Positions 1 to 9,035 of a stretch of DNA of 64,000 bases are shown here, piece after piece (the stretch's first letter is position 1; every line of letters starts with the position of its first letter). The position numbers were made by a program, and so were the translations under genes. The notes below the pieces were generated by a model. It had not been told where the DNA came from. It ran no database searches and saw only the letters and a program-made list of their open reading frames with translations. The DNA lies in assembly GCA_947491605.1 (NCBI GenBank), contig CANLJW010000001.1:34051-98050 (forward strand), written 5' to 3'. Origin of the DNA: UBA7398 sp947491605. GTDB lineage: Bacteria > Actinomycetota > Actinomycetes > Nanopelagicales > Nanopelagicaceae.

Positions 1-482
1 ATCTGATGTATTTAATTGTTGCGGTAATCCACTTATCACTTTTCAAAACTCGTTGGGGACTTAGAACTCGAGCAGTAGGCGAGCACCCAACTGCAGCTGA
101 TTCGGTCGGCATAAAAGTAAATAATTTGCGATTCCGAAATGTAATCTTTGCTGGATTAGTTGCTGGCCTTGGTGGTGCTTATTTTACGGTTGGCGCGGTT
201 GGCGCATTCGGTAAAGAGATGACCGCTGGAAAAGGTTTTATCGCTTTAGCGGCGCTAATTTTTGGAAGATGGAGCCCACTTGGCGCTGTGATGGCTGCCC
301 TCTTATTTGGATTTGCCGATAATTTACAAGGTATTCTTTCAATAACTGGAACCCCAATTCCAAGTGAGTTCATGTTGATGGCGCCATACATCGCAACCAT
401 AATTGCAGTGACTGGATTTGTTGGGAGAGTACGTGCGCCGGCGGCAGACGGTATTCCATACAACAGAGGCGGTTCGAATTAA
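1..482 (+). CDS. Nucleoside ABC importer permease, 3' part
   Basis: C-terminal part of an integral membrane permease of the BPD_transp_2 family (branched-chain amino acid/ribose-type ABC importers). About 160 residues are visible and the frame is open to the left edge, so the start lies outside the window. The cytoplasmic loop RAVGEHPTAADSVGI and the following hydrophobic segments are typical of the second permease of BmpA-type nucleoside importers. The stop codon overlaps the cdd start by one base (TAATG), so it is translationally coupled to nucleoside catabolism genes. That context is why I infer nucleosides rather than sugars as substrate. The ATPase, first permease and binding protein are expected just upstream but cannot be seen. 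Confidence 0.85.
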   Translation, partial: LMYLIVAVIHLSLFKTRWGLRTRAVGEHPTAADSVGIKVNNLRFRNVIFAGLVAGLGGAYFTVGAVGAFGKEMTAGKGFIALAALIFGRWSPLGAVMAALLFGFADNLQGILSITGTPIPSEFMLMAPYIATIIAVTGFVGRVRAPAADGIPYNRGGSN

Positions 483-871
483 TGGAGATTAACTGGCAAA
501 CGCTGCACGATGAAGCAAACCGAGTGATGAAACTTTCGTACTCTCCTTATTCTAAATTTCCAGTTGGGGTTGCTGGCTTAGTAAGCGATGGTCGAATTAT
601 TAGCGGTTGTAATGTCGAGAACGCTAGCTACGGCTTAACTCTCTGCGCAGAATGCAGCATGATTTCTAATTTAGCTATGACTGGTGGTGGTCGAATAATT
701 GCAGCGCTCTGCGTTGACGGCAACGGAAATTATTTATCGCCATGTGGACGCTGCCGCCAACTACTTTTTGAGCATGGTGGGCCGAATCTTCAATTAATGA
801 CGCCGACCGGTCCGCAACCTATGTCGATCATGCTGCCATGGGGATTTGGTCCAGAAGATTTACCAAAGTGA
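482..871 (+). CDS. cdd: Cytidine deaminase
   Basis: Deaminates cytidine and deoxycytidine to uridine and deoxyuridine in the cytoplasm. At 129 residues it has the usual length of the small tetrameric CDA family. The zinc site is complete: the CAE motif at residues 55-57 (Cys55 ligand, Glu57 proton shuttle) and PCGRC with Cys88 and Cys91. The CNVENASYG substrate loop is at 43-51. It begins one base inside the permease stop and its TGA overlaps a GTG start of deoA, so it sits in the middle of a tightly coupled operon. Its product feeds the phosphorylase that follows. Confidence 0.95.
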   Translation: MEINWQTLHDEANRVMKLSYSPYSKFPVGVAGLVSDGRIISGCNVENASYGLTLCAECSMISNLAMTGGGRIIAALCVDGNGNYLSPCGRCRQLLFEHGGPNLQLMTPTGPQPMSIMLPWGFGPEDLPK

Positions 872-2157
872 GTGAACCATTTGCTGCCGTAGAGATTATT
901 GGCGCTAAACGAGATAACTGCGTATTAACAGATCCACAAATTGATTGGATTGTCGATGCCTACACTCGCGGCATCGTTGCAGATGAGCAGATGTCTGCGT
1001 TATTAATGGCAATTTTATTAAATGGCATGAACGGCCATGAAATCTCACGTTGGACTGATGCCATGGTTAATAGTGGCGAACGTATGTCATGGTCAAAACT
1101 CAGAGTTCCTACCGTTGATAAACATTCAACTGGTGGCGTTGGTGACAAAATTACGTTACCGCTTGCGCCATTAGTTGCAGCATGTGGCGTGGCAGTACCA
1201 CAACTCTCGGGTCGCGGCCTGGGCCATACTGGCGGCACGTTAGATAAACTTGAATCCATTCCAGGTTGGCGCGCATCATTAACTAATGCAGAGATGTTAA
1301 AAGTTCTACAAGATTGCGGCGCAGTTATTTGTGCTGCAGGCGCTAGTTTAGCCCCAGCAGATAAGAAACTTTATGCACTTCGGGATGTAACTGGAACTGT
1401 GCCCGCAATTTCTTTAATTGCATCATCCATCATGAGTAAGAAAATTGCTGAAGGTACTAGCGCATTAGTCCTAGATGTTAAAGCAGGAAGCGGTGCTTTC
1501 ATCTCCGACCCAGAACAAGCAAAATTATTAGCGCGCACAATGGTTGATTTAGGAAATAGGTCTGGCGTAAAAACCAGAGCGCTTATTACGGCGATGGATG
1601 TACCACTGGGATTAACTGTCGGCAATGCGTTAGAAGTTAGAGAATCGGTTGAAGTTCTAGCTGGCGGTGGACCAGCTGATGTTGTTGAATTAACTATCTT
1701 GTTAGCACGCGAGATGTTGGAATTAGTTGGTGTAACTAGTAAAGATCCTGCCACAGCACTTAAAGACGGCAGCGCAATGGATCATTGGCGTCGCATGATT
1801 TCGGCGCAAGGTGGCGACCCAGATGCAAAACTTCCAACTGCAAAAGAAACTCAACAAGTATTTGCAGAAACCGATGGCTTGCTAACAAAAATGGATGCCA
1901 TGAAAGTTGGCGTAGCCGCTTGGTTATTAGGCGCCGGTCGATCTCGCCAAGGTGAAAAAGTACAAGCTGCTGCTGGCATCGAAATGCATGTAAAACCAGG
2001 TGAAATGGTTAAAAAAGGTGCACCGTTATTTACGCTCCATTCGGATGAACCCGAAAGGTTTACCCGCGCAATAGCGGCCCTTGATGGCGCCGTTTCGATT
2101 TCAACTTCCAACGAAAAGGTGGAACGATTACCTTTAATTGTTGCGCGGATTGAATAA
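868..2157 (+). CDS. deoA: Thymidine/pyrimidine-nucleoside phosphorylase
   Basis: Phosphorolyses thymidine, deoxyuridine or uridine to the base and (deoxy)ribose-1-phosphate. From the chosen start it is 429 residues, normal for the family. The signature KHSTGGVGDK is at residues 85-94 and the glycine-rich GRGLGHTGGT follows at about 115-124. The longest frame opens at an ATG at 838 inside cdd. I prefer the GTG at 868, because it forms a four-base GTGA overlap with the cdd stop and gives a normal N-terminus; the longer start would add ten residues encoded within cdd. Whether it prefers thymidine (DeoA) or is broad (Pdp) cannot be decided here. Confidence 0.93.
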   Translation: MSEPFAAVEIIGAKRDNCVLTDPQIDWIVDAYTRGIVADEQMSALLMAILLNGMNGHEISRWTDAMVNSGERMSWSKLRVPTVDKHSTGGVGDKITLPLAPLVAACGVAVPQLSGRGLGHTGGTLDKLESIPGWRASLTNAEMLKVLQDCGAVICAAGASLAPADKKLYALRDVTGTVPAISLIASSIMSKKIAEGTSALVLDVKAGSGAFISDPEQAKLLARTMVDLGNRSGVKTRALITAMDVPLGLTVGNALEVRESVEVLAGGGPADVVELTILLAREMLELVGVTSKDPATALKDGSAMDHWRRMISAQGGDPDAKLPTAKETQQVFAETDGLLTKMDAMKVGVAAWLLGAGRSRQGEKVQAAAGIEMHVKPGEMVKKGAPLFTLHSDEPERFTRAIAALDGAVSISTSNEKVERLPLIVARIE

Positions 2158-2175
2158 ATTAAAGAGGGCAAGTAA

Positions 2176-3270
2176 ATGTCATTGTTAAATGTTCCAACCA
2201 AGGAACAAGTAAAAAAAGTACCTAAAGCGCTACTTCATGATCATTTAGATGGTGGACTACGCCCCGAAACAATTATTGCACTTGCGGAAAAGATCGGTTA
2301 TAAAAAACTTCCCACAAACGATCCAGAAAAACTAGCGGATTGGTTTCAAGAATCATGTGATTCAGGATCGCTAGTAAGATATTTGGAAACTTTCGCACAC
2401 ACCATCGCAGTCATGCAGACCCGTGATGGCATTATTCAAGTAGCGCGCGAATGCGCCATCGATCTTGCTAGAGATGGCGTGGTTTACGCTGAAGTTCGCG
2501 GCGCGCCAGAACTTTTTACCGAAGCAGGTTTAACGCTAAATCAAGTCGTTGAAGCTACTACTGCAGGTTATAAAGAAGGTATGGCTGAAGCAAAACGCGA
2601 AGGAAACACGATTCGAGTCGAGTCAATTCTCTGCGGCATGCGTCAAAATAACCGATCCCAAGAAACAGCGGAAGCAGTCGTTAAATATCGCGATCAAGGC
2701 GTCGTTGGTTTTGATATTGCCGGCCCAGAAGATGGGTTTCCACCAACAAATCAATTAGATACATTTGAATATTTACGGAAAGAAAATGCACACTTCACAA
2801 TCCATGCCGGCGAAGCTTATGGTCTACCTTCGATTTGGGAAGCCATCCAACATTGTGGCGCTGAGCGTTTAGGACATGGCGTACGAATTATTGATGACAT
2901 TGATTTTTCGGGTACGACGCCAAAATTAGGGCGGTTAGCGTCATATGTAAGAGACCGCCGAATTCCATTAGAACTTTGTCCGACTTCAAATTTACAAACC
3001 GGTGCTGCAAAAACTATTGCAGAGCATCCAATCGGCGTTTTAGCTAAATTGAGATTTAGAATCACAGTTAATACCGACAATCGGTTGATGTCTAGAACTT
3101 CGATGACCCATGAGATGAATGAATTAATCGGAGCATTTGGCTGGAATTTTGCAGATTTACAACGCGTGACCGTAAATGCAATGAAGAGCGCATTTATTCC
3201 CTTTGAAGAACGGCTAGCAATCATTGAAACCGTGATAAAGCCCGCTTATTTGCGGATCGCTAGCGAGTAA
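2176..3270 (+). CDS. add: Adenosine deaminase
   Basis: Hydrolyses adenosine and deoxyadenosine to inosine and deoxyinosine, supplying substrate for the purine nucleoside phosphorylase encoded nearby. The 364-residue protein has the metallo-hydrolase motifs in order: HDH at 21-23, HAGE with His210 and Glu213, HG at 234-235, and NTDN with Asp301 as zinc ligand. The ATG is preceded by a GAGGG ribosome site about eight bases upstream, after an 18-base gap from deoA, and this is the last gene of the rightward operon. Its stop codon is directly adjacent to the stop of the convergent aldehyde dehydrogenase fragment, with no base between. Confidence 0.95.
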   Translation: MSLLNVPTKEQVKKVPKALLHDHLDGGLRPETIIALAEKIGYKKLPTNDPEKLADWFQESCDSGSLVRYLETFAHTIAVMQTRDGIIQVARECAIDLARDGVVYAEVRGAPELFTEAGLTLNQVVEATTAGYKEGMAEAKREGNTIRVESILCGMRQNNRSQETAEAVVKYRDQGVVGFDIAGPEDGFPPTNQLDTFEYLRKENAHFTIHAGEAYGLPSIWEAIQHCGAERLGHGVRIIDDIDFSGTTPKLGRLASYVRDRRIPLELCPTSNLQTGAAKTIAEHPIGVLAKLRFRITVNTDNRLMSRTSMTHEMNELIGAFGWNFADLQRVTVNAMKSAFIPFEERLAIIETVIKPAYLRIASE

Positions 3271-4113
3271 CTAAACCCCGATCGGGTGCCAAACTGTTTT
3301 AGCTTCCATAAAAGCTAACATTCTTTGGGGCGATTGGGACTTATTAAATCGGTGTATCCGCTTTAGATTCTCAGCACCAGCGATTCGAAGTTCTGATTCA
3401 ATTTTCGAATCTACTCCAGAAATATCTAAGCCATCAATCTCCATATGCGAAGCCAACCAAGGCGCTAATTCAGAAACTTTTCCAGTTAAGATATTTAAAA
3501 CTCCGGCTGGCAAATCACTAGTTGCAAGCGCTTCGCTCAGCGTTATTGCTGGAAGCGGCCGCTTCTCACTTGCGATTACTACAGCGGTATTGCCAGTAGC
3601 AATGACTGGCGCAATCGCTGCAACTAAGCCCAAGAGTGAATCTTTCTGATCTGCGATAATTCCAACAACGCCAAGTTCTTCGGGAGTAGTGAAGTTGTAA
3701 TACGGTCCTGCGATTGGGTTAGTAGCACCAGCTATCGTTGAAATTTTGTCGCACCAGCCGGCATACCAAACCCATAAATCAATAGCTTGTTCCACTTGCG
3801 CTTCCGCCGCTTTTGCACTGCCGCCTTCTAACGCGATAATTTCATTTACAAATTGGTCGCGCCGGCCTTCCATGATTTCGGCAATTCGGTAGAGAATTTG
3901 GCCGCGATTAAATGCGGTAGCGCTACTCCAACCCGATAGCGCGGATTTAGCAGCAGTTACTGAATCTCGTAGATCTTTTCGCGAAGCTAAGGCAGGGTTA
4001 GCAATAAATTTTCCATTAGTACCTTTGATTTCATAAGTACGTCCAGATTCGCTCCGCGGAAATTGGCCACCAATAAATAATTTATAAGTTTTCTTAATAT
4101 CAATTCGGCTCAT
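3271..4113 (-). CDS. Catalytically dead, truncated ALDH-fold protein
   Basis: A 280-residue aldehyde dehydrogenase relative holding only the N-terminal coenzyme-binding half. Residues about 1-220 follow the ALDH fold (FIGGQF near the start, IATGNTAVV, LPAGVLNILTG), then the protein jumps to a short tail ending KTVWHPIG. The family PWNFP motif is replaced by ADQKDSL, and the LELGGK glutamate and catalytic cysteine segment are missing. The remainder does not appear in another frame, because add starts its opposite-strand coding immediately beyond, so this is not a recent frameshift. It overlaps the full-length ALDH upstream by ATGA. I infer a structural or regulatory subunit, possibly the separated C-terminal half of an ALDH16-like enzyme. 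Confidence 0.8.
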   Translation of the reverse strand: MSRIDIKKTYKLFIGGQFPRSESGRTYEIKGTNGKFIANPALASRKDLRDSVTAAKSALSGWSSATAFNRGQILYRIAEIMEGRRDQFVNEIIALEGGSAKAAEAQVEQAIDLWVWYAGWCDKISTIAGATNPIAGPYYNFTTPEELGVVGIIADQKDSLLGLVAAIAPVIATGNTAVVIASEKRPLPAITLSEALATSDLPAGVLNILTGKVSELAPWLASHMEIDGLDISGVDSKIESELRIAGAENLKRIHRFNKSQSPQRMLAFMEAKTVWHPIGV

Positions 4114-5558
4114 TTTGCGCCTTTCAAATATGGGGCCAGGCCATGTCGGCCACCTTCACGACCCCAACCGGATTCTTTATACCCACCAAATGGTGAAGCC
4201 GGATCAAATTTATTAAAAGTATTTGCCCAAATTACGCCAGCCTTAAGGGCTTTGCTAGCCCAAAGTATTCGGGAACCCTTCTCACTCCAAATTCCAGCTG
4301 AGAGCCCATAAGGAGTGTTATTTGCTTTTTCAATAGCCTCTTGTGGTGTTCGGAAAGTTAGAACTGAAAGCACTGGTCCAAATATTTCTTCACGTGCAAT
4401 TCGATGCGATTGGGTTACCCCGGTAAATAATGTTGGTGCAAACCAGAATCCCTTGCTGGGCAATTGACAATCCGGACTCCATCTAAATGCGCCTTCAGTA
4501 TCGCCAGAAGCAGAGAGCTCTTTAATTTTTGCGAGTTGTGCTGCCGAATTAATCGCGCCTAAATCCGTATTTTTATCTAACGGATCACCTACGCGAATCA
4601 AAGACATTCTTCGTTTTAGTTTTGCTAAAAGTTCGTCGTAGATATTTTCTTGGACAATTAGCCGAGAGCCAGCGCAACAAACATGGCCCTGGTTGAAAAA
4701 TATTCCGTTCACAATTCCTTCAACAGCTTCATCAATTGGTGCATCTTCGAAAACAATATTTGCAGCCTTTCCACCTAATTCGAGAGTTGCGTTCTTGCCA
4801 CTGATTGCAATTGAGCGAGCAATTAATTTACCGACCTCGGTAGATCCAGTAAATGCAATCTTGTCGACACCTGGGTGGTTAACCAGCGCTGCACCAGTTG
4901 CGCCATCTCCAGTAATGATATTTACAACCCCAGCAGGTAGCTCTGCTTGCTGGCAAACTTCGGCAAATAGCAGCGCAGTTAAGGGCGTGGTTTCGGCTGG
5001 TTTTAAGACCACGGTATTTCCAGTTGCTAAAGCCGGCGCAATTTTCCAAGCTAACATCAAGAGTGGAAAGTTCCATGGAATTATCTGGCCAACTACGCCA
5101 TGAGGTTTTGGATTGATTCCTAACCCTGCATAATCTAATTTATCGGCCCAGCCCGCGTGATAAAAGAAATGAGCAGCCGCTAGCGGTACATCAACATCGC
5201 GCGATTCTCTAATTGGTTTTCCGTTATCAAGGGTTTCTAGTACCGCAAATTCTCGAGCTCGCTCTTGCATAATCCGGGCAATCCGAAATAAATACTTACC
5301 ACGCTCTTTAGCTGGCATTTTTGACCAAGTTTTTAGATATGCAGCCCGCGCAGCTTTCACGGCGCGATCTACATCGCTATCGCTTGCTTGGCTTATCTTG
5401 CTTAAAACTTCTTCATTAGCTGGATTAATGGTGGCAAATTTATCCTTAGTTTTCGGCTCTACCCACGCACCATTAATAAATAACCCATATTGCGCTTTTA
5501 TAGAAACTAGCGCGCGCGATTCCGGCGCCGGTGCGTATTCAAAAGGGTTCTTATCCAT
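4110..5558 (-). CDS. NAD(P)-dependent aldehyde dehydrogenase
   Basis: Complete 482-residue aldehyde dehydrogenase oxidising an aldehyde to the acid with NAD(P). Visible landmarks are PWNFPL at 161-166, the cofactor loop FTGSTEVG at 236-243, general-base Glu260 in ELGGK, and the catalytic cysteine in GHVCCAG (Cys294 by alignment with human ALDH2). It lies 23 bases downstream of deoC, whose reaction releases acetaldehyde, so acetaldehyde is the most likely substrate; that is inference from context. It is translationally coupled by a four-base overlap to the dead ALDH fragment, which suggests the two proteins form a complex. Confidence 0.92.
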   Translation of the reverse strand: MDKNPFEYAPAPESRALVSIKAQYGLFINGAWVEPKTKDKFATINPANEEVLSKISQASDSDVDRAVKAARAAYLKTWSKMPAKERGKYLFRIARIMQERAREFAVLETLDNGKPIRESRDVDVPLAAAHFFYHAGWADKLDYAGLGINPKPHGVVGQIIPWNFPLLMLAWKIAPALATGNTVVLKPAETTPLTALLFAEVCQQAELPAGVVNIITGDGATGAALVNHPGVDKIAFTGSTEVGKLIARSIAISGKNATLELGGKAANIVFEDAPIDEAVEGIVNGIFFNQGHVCCAGSRLIVQENIYDELLAKLKRRMSLIRVGDPLDKNTDLGAINSAAQLAKIKELSASGDTEGAFRWSPDCQLPSKGFWFAPTLFTGVTQSHRIAREEIFGPVLSVLTFRTPQEAIEKANNTPYGLSAGIWSEKGSRILWASKALKAGVIWANTFNKFDPASPFGGYKESGWGREGGRHGLAPYLKGAK

Positions 5559-5581
5559 AACTTGGCTACCTTATTTCACTA

Positions 5582-6523
5582 TCAGTCTAATGTCACGTAA
5601 TTGGAACCCGAGTAAAAACCAGAGGTTGCTTTCATTCGTTGCATTAATAAATCATTTAATAGCGCGCTTGCACCGATTCTAAAAAGATGAGGGTTTAGCC
5701 ATTCTGGGCCAGCTACCTCATTTACTAAAACTAATTGTTTGATTGCATCTTTGGTGGTTCGGATGCCGCCGGCTGCTTTTACGCCAATCCGCATTCCAGT
5801 TTGCAGGTAATAATCTCTAACAGCTTCTAACATAACTAGCACTACGGGGGGAGTAGCAGCAGGCGAAATTTTTCCAGTACTTGTTTTAATAAAGTCAGCT
5901 CCAGCTAACATCGCAATAAATGAAGCTTTTCGCACATTATCGTAGGTGGTTAATTCGCCAGTTTCTAAGATAACTTTTAACTGCGCACGGTTACCGCATA
6001 CTTCTTTGATCGCGGTAATTTCATCGAAAACTAAACCAAATTTGCCGGAGAGGAAAGCCCCACGATCAATCACCATATCGATTTCGGTAGCGCCATCGTT
6101 AAGCGCATCTTGAGTATCTTGAATTTTAACTTTCAAAGATGCGCGTCCAGATGGAAAAGCAGTTGTGACAGCTGCTATTGGGATATGTGAACCCCCATTT
6201 AGATTCAAACTCTCGCGCGCGATTTTTACTAAATCGTTGTAAACACAGACTGCGCCAACACTTGGTACTGAAAAATCAGTTGGGTCTGGGTGGACCGCTT
6301 TTGCGCAAATTGCTCGAACTTTTCCGGCAGTGTCAGCGCCTTCTAGCGTTGTTAAATCCACCATTCGAATTGCCATATCGATTGCCCAAGATTTACTTGT
6401 GGTTTTAATACTTCTCGTGCCTAACATGGCAGCTCGTTGCTCCACCCCAACTTTATCGACCCCGGGCAACGCAGCTAGATATTTACGAAGCGAAGCTTCC
6501 GACCCATCGATCAAAGTGATCAT
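5582..6523 (-). CDS. deoC: Deoxyribose-phosphate aldolase
   Basis: Cleaves 2-deoxyribose-5-phosphate to glyceraldehyde-3-phosphate and acetaldehyde through a lysine Schiff base. The Schiff-base lysine is Lys213 in ADFIKTSTGK, and the second conserved lysine is in GVKAAGGIRT further on. At 313 residues it belongs to the longer DeoC type with an N-terminal extension of some 60 residues compared with short bacterial forms. The ATG starts four bases after the stop of the mutase gene, placing it third in the leftward operon, between the enzyme that makes its substrate and the dehydrogenases that can remove acetaldehyde. Confidence 0.95.
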   Translation of the reverse strand: MITLIDGSEASLRKYLAALPGVDKVGVEQRAAMLGTRSIKTTSKSWAIDMAIRMVDLTTLEGADTAGKVRAICAKAVHPDPTDFSVPSVGAVCVYNDLVKIARESLNLNGGSHIPIAAVTTAFPSGRASLKVKIQDTQDALNDGATEIDMVIDRGAFLSGKFGLVFDEITAIKEVCGNRAQLKVILETGELTTYDNVRKASFIAMLAGADFIKTSTGKISPAATPPVVLVMLEAVRDYYLQTGMRIGVKAAGGIRTTKDAIKQLVLVNEVAGPEWLNPHLFRIGASALLNDLLMQRMKATSGFYSGSNYVTLD

Positions 6524-6527
6524 GTCG

Positions 6528-8162
6528 CTAGCCTACTAATAGTTTCGCTAGCGCATGCCGAAGCGTTTCTAATTGCGAATCCGCTGCGGACCTTGCGGCA
6601 ACCACTTCGCCTGTTTTAACGACCTCTATGTAACATTTAATTTTAGGTTCAGTTCCGCTTGGTCTAATAATGATCCGCGCACTTTCACCCAGCCAAAATC
6701 TAACGCAATCAGTGGCTGGCAATCCATTCTCTGGACGGGCTAAGTCACTGAAATTCCTAACTTTTTCCCCTGCTATCTCGGTTGGAATTTGGTTTCGGAA
6801 ACGTTCCATTATTTGGGTAATTTTTGATAAATCTGAAACTCGCAATGAAACTTGCGCAGTAGCGTGATAGCCGTATTTCAACCAAATCTCATCTAAGTAA
6901 TGCGATAGCGAGCTCTTGGCATTCGCTAAATTACTGGCGATTTCTACTATTTTTAAAGCCGCGCTAATTCCATCTTTATCATTTACGGCCGTGGAATCAA
7001 CGCAATATCCGAGCGCTTCTTCGTAGCCAAAAGCTAGATTCGGAATCTTCGCTAACCATTTAAAACCAGTTAGGGTTTCAGTAAAATTTATTTCGTAATG
7101 ATTAGCAATCTTGCGCAGAATTGCGGACGAAACTATTGAGTTAGCAAAAGTTCCAGTGGTGCCAGCGCTTGCGATAGATTCTCCTAATATTGCGCCAACT
7201 TCATCACCGCGCAACATTCGCCAACTTCCGTTAGCTTTAATAGCGACAGCGCATCTATCCGCATCTGGATCGTTCGCAATCACTAAGTCGGCATCGTAAT
7301 TTTTTGCAGTTTGTAGCGCCAAATCTATCGCACCAGATTCTTCTGGATTTGGAAACGATACAGTTGGAAAATCTGGATCTGGATCAGCTTGTGCGGACAC
7401 TAAAATTGGCGTAGCAAAATCAGCTGCTTCAAATACTGAAAGTAAAGTTTTAGTACCAACTCCATGCATTGCGGTGTAGACGACCTTGATGTTGCTGCCT
7501 GGCTTTACAATTTTGGCAGTATCTGCGACATATTTGGAGACAATGGCTTCATCCAAAACTTTCCAGCTAGTAGATCTCGGAATAGCTTTCAAGGATTTAA
7601 TTTTTGCAATTTCACTAGAGATGGTAACGTCAGTCGGCGAAATGATTTGCGATCCATGATAATTAATTTCGTCAACTACGCCACCTAGATAAACTTTGTA
7701 TCCGTTATCTTGTGCTGGATTATGGCTAGCGGTAACCATCACCCCAACACCTACTTTTAGCGCAGTTACTGCATAAGCTAATACTGGAGTCGGCAGCGGC
7801 CGTGGTAATACAAAAACTCTAAATCCCGCTCCGGCCATGATTTCCGCAGTGTCGTTGGCGAAATCTTCCGAGCCATACCGGGCATCGCGACCAATCACTA
7901 TGGAATCAAGGTTACGAGATTTCATGAATTCTGCTAGCCCAGCAGCAGTTCGGCCGACCACGGCTCGATTCATGCGACTTGGTCCAGGGCCAAGCGCACC
8001 CCTAAGTCCAGCAGTTCCAAATTCGAGAAATCCCGAGAATGAACTTTTTAGTTCAGGTTCATTCTCAGTATCAAGATAGTGCTGAAGGAGTTCGGCTGTT
8101 TTTATATCTGGATCATCTTCAATCCACGCAGTAACTAAAGTGCGAAGCTCTTGGGCAATCAC
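6528..8162 (-). CDS. pmmB: Phosphopentomutase-like phosphohexomutase (PmmB type)
   Basis: Alpha-D-phosphohexomutase superfamily enzyme of 544 residues. The phospho-serine loop TASHNPAQDNGYK has the catalytic Ser146. The metal site NDPDADR is at about 297-303, the sugar loop is GYEEALGY, and the phosphate-binding RPSGTEPKIK is near the C-terminus. It matches the mycobacterial PmmB (Rv3308) type, which also sits beside the purine nucleoside phosphorylase gene. Placed between punA and deoC with no deoB visible in the window, it probably converts (deoxy)ribose-1-phosphate to the 5-phosphate; that substrate assignment is inference. A separate phosphomannomutase is encoded at 50095. Confidence 0.88.
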   Translation of the reverse strand: MIAQELRTLVTAWIEDDPDIKTAELLQHYLDTENEPELKSSFSGFLEFGTAGLRGALGPGPSRMNRAVVGRTAAGLAEFMKSRNLDSIVIGRDARYGSEDFANDTAEIMAGAGFRVFVLPRPLPTPVLAYAVTALKVGVGVMVTASHNPAQDNGYKVYLGGVVDEINYHGSQIISPTDVTISSEIAKIKSLKAIPRSTSWKVLDEAIVSKYVADTAKIVKPGSNIKVVYTAMHGVGTKTLLSVFEAADFATPILVSAQADPDPDFPTVSFPNPEESGAIDLALQTAKNYDADLVIANDPDADRCAVAIKANGSWRMLRGDEVGAILGESIASAGTTGTFANSIVSSAILRKIANHYEINFTETLTGFKWLAKIPNLAFGYEEALGYCVDSTAVNDKDGISAALKIVEIASNLANAKSSLSHYLDEIWLKYGYHATAQVSLRVSDLSKITQIMERFRNQIPTEIAGEKVRNFSDLARPENGLPATDCVRFWLGESARIIIRPSGTEPKIKCYIEVVKTGEVVAARSAADSQLETLRHALAKLLVG

Positions 8163-8164
8163 TA

Positions 8165-8983
8165 TTACAACTTATGAATAAGTTTCGAAAGCAAAGTTCC
8201 CATGCGGTCGGCAGCAGCTTTACCAGCAGCCATTACTTCCTCATGGTTAAGTTTTTCGCCAGTCATGCCAGCAGCAGCATTAGTAACTAAAGAAATCCCA
8301 ACAACTTCAGCACCAAGAGCATGTGCCGCAATTGCTTCTGGCACAGTGGACATGCCAACTAAATCAGCGCCCATCGCGCGCATCATGCGAATTTCTGCAG
8401 GAGTTTCGTAAGTTGGACCTCGCCAATGTACGTACACCCCTTCTTCTAAAGTAGAGTCTTCATTTTTAATTAATTTTCTAATTCTGGCGCTATACAAATC
8501 GGTTAAGTCCACAAAAGTAGCGCCGGTGAGTGGACTTACTCCAGTAAGTGAGATGTGATCTTTAATAATTACGGGTTGACCAACTTTGAAGTTAGCGTTT
8601 ATGCCACCACAAGCATTTGTCAGAATTATGGTTTTACAACCGGCTTTAACTGCAGTTCGGACACCATGTACTACTGGTTCAATACCTTTACCTTCATATA
8701 AATGAGTTCTGCCAAGAAAAACCAGCGCGCGAATTACGCCGTTACTTCCCTTAATGTCATATGAACGGATTAACCCGCCATGGCCGGCAACCGTTGGCGC
8801 TGGAAATCCTGGTAAATCTGTTACCGAAAATTCATGTGTTGGAGCACCAAGTGCTTCGGCGGCCGAAACCCAACCAGATCCCATGACCAGTGCCACATCG
8901 TGGGCGACCTTTCCAGTCATATTTTTAAGCGCAAGCGCTGCGCTTTCAGCCGCACCCATTGGGTCCGAGTAGATATCTATCAC
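8165..8983 (-). CDS. punA: Purine-nucleoside phosphorylase
   Basis: Phosphorolyses inosine, guanosine and their deoxy forms to base plus (deoxy)ribose-1-phosphate. It has the trimeric low-molecular-mass PNP motifs: phosphate-binding GSGW near residue 35, the AGHGG segment, TNACGGIN, and the base-recognition stretch YETPAEIRMM. An upstream TTG at 8989 would extend it by two codons. I place the start at GTG 8983 because the SD-like GGTAAGG ends seven bases upstream of it, whereas it is almost touching the TTG. It is the first gene of the leftward operon, and only about 50 bases separate it from the divergent putA. Confidence 0.93.
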   Translation of the reverse strand: MIDIYSDPMGAAESAALALKNMTGKVAHDVALVMGSGWVSAAEALGAPTHEFSVTDLPGFPAPTVAGHGGLIRSYDIKGSNGVIRALVFLGRTHLYEGKGIEPVVHGVRTAVKAGCKTIILTNACGGINANFKVGQPVIIKDHISLTGVSPLTGATFVDLTDLYSARIRKLIKNEDSTLEEGVYVHWRGPTYETPAEIRMMRAMGADLVGMSTVPEAIAAHALGAEVVGISLVTNAAAGMTGEKLNHEEVMAAGKAAADRMGTLLSKLIHKL

Positions 8984-9035
8984 AACCAAACCTTACCGCT
9001 TGGGCTTGGCGATAACCTAGGCTAAGCAGAAGTTA

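Noticed and set aside
3271..4113. Truncated ALDH explained as a frameshifted pseudogene
   Set aside because: The missing catalytic segment is not found in other frames. The protein has its own ALDH-like C-terminal tail and a clean ATGA coupling, so a maintained short protein is more likely.
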